Shown here one piece after another: positions 59,777 to 64,000 of a stretch of DNA of 64,000 nt. Positions within the stretch are counted from its first letter, which is position 1, and each line of letters starts with the position of its first letter. Origin of the DNA: Variovorax paradoxus. GTDB lineage: Bacteria; Pseudomonadota; Gammaproteobacteria; Burkholderiales; Burkholderiaceae_C. Where the stretch lies: contig NZ_JAUSXG010000001.1 in the NCBI RefSeq assembly GCF_030815855.1, positions 3,658,001 to 3,722,000 on the forward strand. The letters run 5' to 3'. The position numbers and the translations under genes were made by a program. The notes under the pieces are model-generated. The model was not told where the DNA came from. It searched no databases and worked only from the letters and a program-made list of their open reading frames with translations.

Positions 59777-60961
59777 TCAGCCGCCGTACAGCCAGCGCTG
59801 GTCCAGCAGCCGTGCGCCCAGCGTGCGCATGGCCAGGTCGCGACCCAGGCGCGCCGCGCCCGTCGCATGAAAGACCCGACCATTGCGGCGGGCCCTCGCC
59901 TGCACGAGGGCGTTGCGTTGCCAACGCGCCTCGGCATAGTGGGCAAATGCGGCGGGCACCTCGGCCGCACCGCCTTTGCCGAGCGCTTCGGCCAAAGCCG
60001 TCGCGTCCTCGATCGCCATGCCTGCGCCCTGCGCAAGATAAGGCACCATCGGATGCGCGGCGTCGCCCACCAGCGCCACGCGCCCGTGAGCCATCTCTGC
60101 GGCGGACGCGAGCGGCGGACGGTCGCTCAGCGTCCAGGCGCGCCAGCCAGGTACGGCTTCGAGCAAGGCCTGTACACCGCTTCCGCTGCGGCCCGTGGCC
60201 TTCTGCAGCGCGTCGAGGCTGCTGGCCTGGTCCCAGTCGCGCGCATCTCCCGCCGGGGCCGACTCCGCGATCACCACCACGTTGAGCCAATCGCCACCGC
60301 GCACTGGGTAGGCCACCACGTGCAGGCGCGGCCCGAGCCAGACATCGACCCGCTGGCGGCGCAGAGCCTGCGGCAACGCCGCCTGCGCCGCCAGGCCGCG
60401 CCACGCGGTATGGCCTGTGATGCGGGGCGGCTCGGCGGCCGAGGGCACTTCGAGCTGCTGGCGCGCCACGCTCCAGAGGCCATCGGCGCAGACCAGCGCC
60501 TCGCCCTCCCAGGCGCGCGCCCCGCTGCTCGATACGCACACGAGATCGTCGCTGGTCTCGACCTGCGCAATGCGCGCATCGGTCACCAGCGTGCCCGTGC
60601 CTTGCGCCCGCACGGCTTCGAGCAGCAATGAATGCAGGTCGGCACGGTGCACGCACAGATAAGGAGCGCCGTAGCGCTGGCGCATGGCATCGCCCAGCGG
60701 CAGGCGGGCCAGTTCGCTGCCGCTGCCGGCACTTCGCACCACCAGTGCTTCAGGGCACGCGGCAATGGCCTCCAGGCCTTCGGCGAGGCCCAGTTGATGG
60801 AGGCGCCGGGTGACGTTGGGGCCGATCTGAATGCCGGCGCCGATTTCGCCGAACGCGGCCGCCTGTTCGAAGACGTCGACCCGGTGATGGCCGCGGGACA
60901 GCGCCAATGCGGTCGCGAGCCCCCCGATGCCGCCCCCGACGACGAGGATGTGTGCGGGCAT
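59777..60961 (-). CDS. FAD-dependent aromatic-ring monooxygenase
   Basis: A 394-residue class A flavoprotein monooxygenase. The FAD motif Val-Val-Gly-Gly-Gly-Ile-Gly-Gly-Leu is at the start, the Asp-Gly motif reads Val-Cys-Ala-Asp-Gly-Leu-Trp-Ser, and the GD motif is Ala-Leu-Val-Gly-Asp-Ala-Ala-His-Pro-Met. It resembles salicylate and 3-hydroxybenzoate hydroxylases. No aromatic cluster is adjacent, so the substrate is unknown. It lies 5 bases after the Cys-rich small gene of the feo region. Confidence 0.88.
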   Translation of the reverse strand: MPAHILVVGGGIGGLATALALSRGHHRVDVFEQAAAFGEIGAGIQIGPNVTRRLHQLGLAEGLEAIAACPEALVVRSAGSGSELARLPLGDAMRQRYGAPYLCVHRADLHSLLLEAVRAQGTGTLVTDARIAQVETSDDLVCVSSSGARAWEGEALVCADGLWSVARQQLEVPSAAEPPRITGHTAWRGLAAQAALPQALRRQRVDVWLGPRLHVVAYPVRGGDWLNVVVIAESAPAGDARDWDQASSLDALQKATGRSGSGVQALLEAVPGWRAWTLSDRPPLASAAEMAHGRVALVGDAAHPMVPYLAQGAGMAIEDATALAEALGKGGAAEVPAAFAHYAEARWQRNALVQARARRNGRVFHATGAARLGRDLAMRTLGARLLDQRWLYGG

Positions 60962-60966
60962 CGGCC

Positions 60967-61263
60967 TCAGCGGCCGCGCGTGGACAGCTCGCCGCGGCCC
61001 GCTTGTTCAGTGTCTTTCTTGTCGGTGGCCTTGGGGCCGCAACTGCCGCAGCTGTCGCAAGAGCCGCAGCCCGAGGTCTTGGCGAGCGAAGCCGCCAATT
61101 GGTCGGCGCGTTCCTGGTCGACAAGGCCCGCACGGTGCGTGCCGGCCGCGAGCTTGTGCGCGGCGCTGCGGCGCCAGCCCGCGGGCATCCAGCGCCAGAC
61201 CGCGTAGAACGCGGCGGCGGCGACGATCAATCCGACGATCAGTTGCTGTGCCATATCTTCCAT
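60967..61263 (-). CDS. Small membrane protein with a CxxC cluster downstream of feoB
   Basis: A 98-residue protein: one N-terminal membrane helix (Leu-Ile-Val-Gly-Leu-Ile-Val-Ala-Ala-Ala-Ala-Phe-Tyr), a basic middle part, and Ser-Gly-Cys-Gly-Ser-Cys-Asp-Ser-Cys-Gly-Ser-Cys-Gly near residue 70. The family looks like DUF6587. Four closely spaced Cys could bind iron or an Fe-S cluster. It lies 19 bases after feoB, so an FeoC-like role is possible but unproven. A start at 61254 is also possible. Confidence 0.75.
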   Translation of the reverse strand: MEDMAQQLIVGLIVAAAAFYAVWRWMPAGWRRSAAHKLAAGTHRAGLVDQERADQLAASLAKTSGCGSCDSCGSCGPKATDKKDTEQAGRGELSTRGR

Positions 61264-61282
61264 AAACCTTTCATTGCAGGTT

Positions 61283-63178
61283 TTAACCTGCTCCGAGCGC
61301 CACGGCAACGCGGTAGGTGATGAAGCATGCGGCATAGGCGAGTGCGAACAGGTAGCCCGCCATGATCCACACGTACTTCCACGAGCCGGTTTCGCGCTTC
61401 ACGGCCGCCAGGGTCGAGATGCACTGCGGCGCAAACACGTACCAGACCAAGAGCGACAGCGCCGTCGCCAGCGACCAGCTGCCCGCGATCAGCGGCTCGA
61501 GCTGGCCCGCCACGTCGTCGCCGCTGGCCGAGAGTGCGTACACCGTGCCGAGCGCGCCCACCGCCACCTCGCGCGCCGCCATGCCCGGCACCAGCGCGAT
61601 GGAGATCTGCCAGTTGAAGCCGATGGGCGCAAAAATGTGCTCGAGGCCACGTCCGATCATGCCGGCCAGGCTGTATTGGATGGCCGACCCCGTGGCGCCC
61701 TCCGGCGGCGACGGAAACGTCGACAGGAACCACAGCAGGATGGTGAGCGTGAGGATGATCGTGCCCACGCGCTGAATGAAAATCCATGCGCGCTCGTAGA
61801 GGCCCAGCGCCAGGTTTCGCAGGTTGGGCCAGCGGTACGCCGGCAGCTCCATCATCAGCGGCGAGTGCTGCTTGCTGTCGCGAAAGCGCTTCATCACCCA
61901 GGCCACCGCCATCGCCGAGACGATGCCGAACACATACAGGGCGAACAGCACCACGCCCTGCAGGTTGAACACGCCGCCCACGGTGCGCGCCGGAATGAAG
62001 GCCGCGATCAGCAGCGCATACACCGGCAGGCGCGCCGAACAGGTCATGAGCGGCGCAATCATGATGGTGGTGATGCGGTCGCGCCAGTTGCTGATGGTGC
62101 GCGTGGCCATCACGCCGGGAATGGCGCAAGCAAAGCTCGACAGCAGCGGAATGAAGGAACGGCCCGAAAGCCCCACGGTGCCCATCACGCGGTCGAGCAG
62201 GAACGCGGCACGCGGCAGGTAACCCGAGTCTTCCAGCGCCAGGATGAACAGGAACAGGATCAGGATCTGCGGCAGGAACACGACCACGCCGCCCACGCCG
62301 GCAATGACGCCGTCGACCAGCAGGCTCTGCAGCATGCCTTCGGGCATGCGGGTCTTGAGCAACCCGCCAAGGCCTTCGGTGCCGGCCTTGATGGCGTCCA
62401 TCGGCACGTTGGCCCAGCTGAACACGGCCTGGAACATCAGGAACATCGTGACCGCGAGCACCAGCATGCCCCACACAGGGTGCATCACGACGCGGTCGAT
62501 GCGGTCGCTGGTGGCCAGGCTTCCGACCGGCTCGCGCACGGCCATGCCGAGGATGCGGCGCACTTCGCGCTGCGTGGCCAGCACGTCGTCGAGCCCCGGC
62601 GCCTGCCAGGGCCGCGGCGCGGCGGCGGCCACGGGCGCATCGAGGGCCTCGAGCAGGCCCTGTGCGCCGCCTGAGTGCACGCCGACGGTCTCTATGACCG
62701 GCACGCCGAGTTCGCGCGAGAGCACGGCCGTGTCGACCGCAATGCCCTGCTTCTTCGCCATGTCGGTCATGTTGAGCGCCACCACCATCGGCAGGCCGAG
62801 GCGCTTGGCCTCGAGCACGAGCCGCAGGTTGAGCCGCAGGTTGGTGGCGTCGGTCACGCACACCAGCAGGTCGGGCAATGGCTCGCTGCTCTTGCCGGTG
62901 ACCACGTCGCGCGTCACGGCCTCGTCGGCACTGAGCGCGTTGAGGCTGTAGGCGCCCGGCAGGTCGAGCACGAACACGCGGCGGCCCGAGGCCGTGCGGA
63001 GCGTGCCTTCTTTGCGCTCGACCGTGACGCCGGCGTAGTTGGCTACTTTCTGGCGGCTGCCGGTGAGCAGATTGAAGAGCGCGGTCTTGCCGCAATTCGG
63101 ATTGCCGAGCAGCGCGACGCGCGCCGGCTGCGCTGTGGGTGCGAGGCGGCCGGGACCCTGGATGACGGCTTCAACCAT
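61283..63178 (-). CDS. feoB: Ferrous iron transporter FeoB
   Basis: A 631-residue ferrous iron permease with an N-terminal G-domain: Gly-Asn-Pro-Asn-Cys-Gly-Lys-Thr (G1), Asp-Leu-Pro-Gly (G3) and Asn-Met-Thr-Asp (G4). A membrane domain with Gate motifs follows. It is somewhat short for the family (about 700-770). The ATG at 63178 overlaps feoA by 8 bases; a longer frame upstream is not used. It is in operon with feoA and the Cys-rich gene. Confidence 0.94.
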   Translation of the reverse strand: MVEAVIQGPGRLAPTAQPARVALLGNPNCGKTALFNLLTGSRQKVANYAGVTVERKEGTLRTASGRRVFVLDLPGAYSLNALSADEAVTRDVVTGKSSEPLPDLLVCVTDATNLRLNLRLVLEAKRLGLPMVVALNMTDMAKKQGIAVDTAVLSRELGVPVIETVGVHSGGAQGLLEALDAPVAAAAPRPWQAPGLDDVLATQREVRRILGMAVREPVGSLATSDRIDRVVMHPVWGMLVLAVTMFLMFQAVFSWANVPMDAIKAGTEGLGGLLKTRMPEGMLQSLLVDGVIAGVGGVVVFLPQILILFLFILALEDSGYLPRAAFLLDRVMGTVGLSGRSFIPLLSSFACAIPGVMATRTISNWRDRITTIMIAPLMTCSARLPVYALLIAAFIPARTVGGVFNLQGVVLFALYVFGIVSAMAVAWVMKRFRDSKQHSPLMMELPAYRWPNLRNLALGLYERAWIFIQRVGTIILTLTILLWFLSTFPSPPEGATGSAIQYSLAGMIGRGLEHIFAPIGFNWQISIALVPGMAAREVAVGALGTVYALSASGDDVAGQLEPLIAGSWSLATALSLLVWYVFAPQCISTLAAVKRETGSWKYVWIMAGYLFALAYAACFITYRVAVALGAG

Positions 63179-63467
63179 GGTTGGCGGCTCCCGGCGTGAC
63201 TTGGATGAGCGCGGCTTCATGGCGGCGCAGTGCAAACGTGGTGTGGCCCAGCCGCACCGCCAACGGTTCGCGCCCTGGAAGGCCGCTGGCGACGATGCGC
63301 ACGGCCTCGCCCGGCACGAAGCCGATTTCGGTCAGGCGCAGTGCCAACTCTTGCCCCTCGGAGTCAGCCGACCGTACGACATCCACGACCGTGGCCCATC
63401 GATGGCTGGGCAGTTCGTCCAGACGAATAGAGACAGCGGCAGCGGCTGCGGGAAAAGGAGTGGTCAT
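63171..63467 (-). CDS. feoA: FeoA-family protein
   Basis: A 98-residue SH3-like FeoA protein: Leu-Thr-Glu-Ile-Gly-Phe-Val-Pro-Gly-Glu-Ala-Val and Gly-Arg-Glu-Pro-Leu-Ala-Val-Arg-Leu-Gly. It is slightly longer than usual because of about 20 N-terminal residues. It assists FeoB in ferrous iron uptake. A Fur-box-like sequence lies 29 bases before the start, and its ATG overlaps the stop of the unknown upstream gene (ATGA). Confidence 0.92.
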   Translation of the reverse strand: MTTPFPAAAAAVSIRLDELPSHRWATVVDVVRSADSEGQELALRLTEIGFVPGEAVRIVASGLPGREPLAVRLGHTTFALRRHEAALIQVTPGAANHG

Positions 63468-63919
63468 GCGGGTTGTAGCTCGGTCTTCTCAGCAATGAGA
63501 ACTATTATCATTGAAACAGCCTGACCCTGGTCTAGACCGGCCATCTCCGCCCGCTTGATATCGAGGAGCGGCGCCCCTGAGAGTTTCCGAACCGACCGCA
63601 TCTGCGAGGACGAGGAACCCACGCGCTCCGCAAAGAAGCCAGCGCTCTCCGAAGTGTTAACGATGTGCAGCCTGATTGCGGGCGATTCGTGCACTCCTGC
63701 ACAGCACTGAACTGGCGCGGCCGCTTGAGTTTCGTGAGTGGCTTTCTCGTCACCGATTGCCGTGATGAACGCACGAGTCTCCGCGCGGCGTACCTGCCAC
63801 GCGTCCTGGAGAGTTTGCACCCTGACAATCTTGTCCTGCGCGTGGGCGGCAAGGGCTGTCACGAAAACACTGAAAAGGACTCCGAGAGCGATGCTCGTGA
63901 TGTGCGTTTTTGATTTCAC
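63464..63919 (-). CDS. Possible secreted unknown protein upstream of feoA
   Basis: From GTG 63919 (AAGGA box upstream) the frame gives 151 residues beginning VKSKTHITSIALGVLFSVFV followed by Thr-Ala-Leu-Ala-Ala-His-Ala-Gln, a plausible Sec signal peptide. The rest is a weakly patterned protein with Ala-Pro-Val-Gln-Cys-Cys near the middle. The end covers the Fur box and overlaps the feoA start, so the C-terminal part is doubtful. It could be a decayed gene. I do not recognise it. Confidence 0.45.
   Translation of the reverse strand: MKSKTHITSIALGVLFSVFVTALAAHAQDKIVRVQTLQDAWQVRRAETRAFITAIGDEKATHETQAAAPVQCCAGVHESPAIRLHIVNTSESAGFFAERVGSSSSQMRSVRKLSGAPLLDIKRAEMAGLDQGQAVSMIIVLIAEKTELQPA
63496..63510 (-). 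promoter_or_regulatory. Fur box upstream of feoAB
   Basis: On the minus strand TGATAATAGTTCTCA matches the Fur 7-1-7 consensus TGATAATnATTATCA at 12 of the 14 defined positions, 29 bases before feoA. This predicts iron-repressed ferrous uptake. Confidence 0.75.
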
Positions 63920-64000
63920 TTCAAATTTCCTTGGGTTCAAATAATCTGAGCGATATCGTCGCTTGAGCGCCGTCCATGGCCGCCATGACCACCGCGATAC

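Overview
The window looks like chromosome of a high-GC beta-proteobacterium, most likely a Comamonadaceae member close to Variovorax. This is judged from overall protein resemblance, the rpsP-rimM-trmD-rplS order, kynBUA, the DUF3579 gene and the style of the Tad locus. No database was searched. Nearly all of the sequence is ordinary chromosomal housekeeping; the exception is one small integrated element at about 7.5-15.6 kb.

Layout. 1-6.4 kb (minus strand): part of a Tad/Flp pilus locus, running from a short pilin and the prepilin peptidase TadV, through RcpC/CpaB, the secretin RcpA and a lipoprotein, to three tandem Flp pilins and TadG/TadE-type minor pilins. The ATPase and platform genes are not in view. 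6.6-7.3 kb: a short-chain dehydrogenase. 7.5-15.6 kb: an integrative element in tRNA-Lys(CTT), bounded by a perfect 57-bp direct repeat made of the tRNA 3' part plus flank. It carries a tyrosine integrase with a DUF4224 partner, an RNase HI, a YafO-type toxin-antitoxin pair, an AlbA_2/Schlafen-like protein, a truncated phage-type primase, a near-consensus LexA box, and an IS3-family IS that splits one unknown gene. Just outside attR lies an internally deleted IS21-family remnant.

17.9-19.7 kb: a thioesterase/MarR/SDR operon. 20-31.7 kb: RhlE-type helicase, oligoribonuclease, M48 protease, pterin dehydratase, RsgA, HisC, a CobD/CbiB-like protein, a Nudix hydrolase and the ribosomal operon. 31.9-35.8 kb: acetyltransferase, TM2 protein and a sugar-modification/glycosyltransferase trio. 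35.8-41.8 kb: Pit phosphate transporter with its DUF47 partner, FolK, PcnB, Hda and PurM. 42-49.8 kb: AI-2E transporter family protein, isochorismatase/DJ-1/GlxA trio, ECF42-type sigma factor with two DGPF (YCII) proteins, a sulfatase-modifying-factor-like protein, a VOC protein and a SirB1-like protein. 50-54.7 kb: MurJ, S20, ArgD-ArgF. 54.7-58.4 kb: cysteine-cluster protein and kynurenine pathway kynB-kynU-(secreted protein)-kynA. 58.5-63.9 kb: SUKH-like protein, FAD monooxygenase and a Fur-box-preceded feoA-feoB-Cys-rich protein operon.

The element at 7.5-15.6 kb is the one clearly accessory system. Its small size, integrase without visible structural or conjugation genes, SOS box, TA pair and AlbA_2 protein fit a phage remnant or phage-satellite-like island. 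This is inference. Many real start codons were moved inside longer open frames using Shine-Dalgarno spacing and stop/start overlaps.
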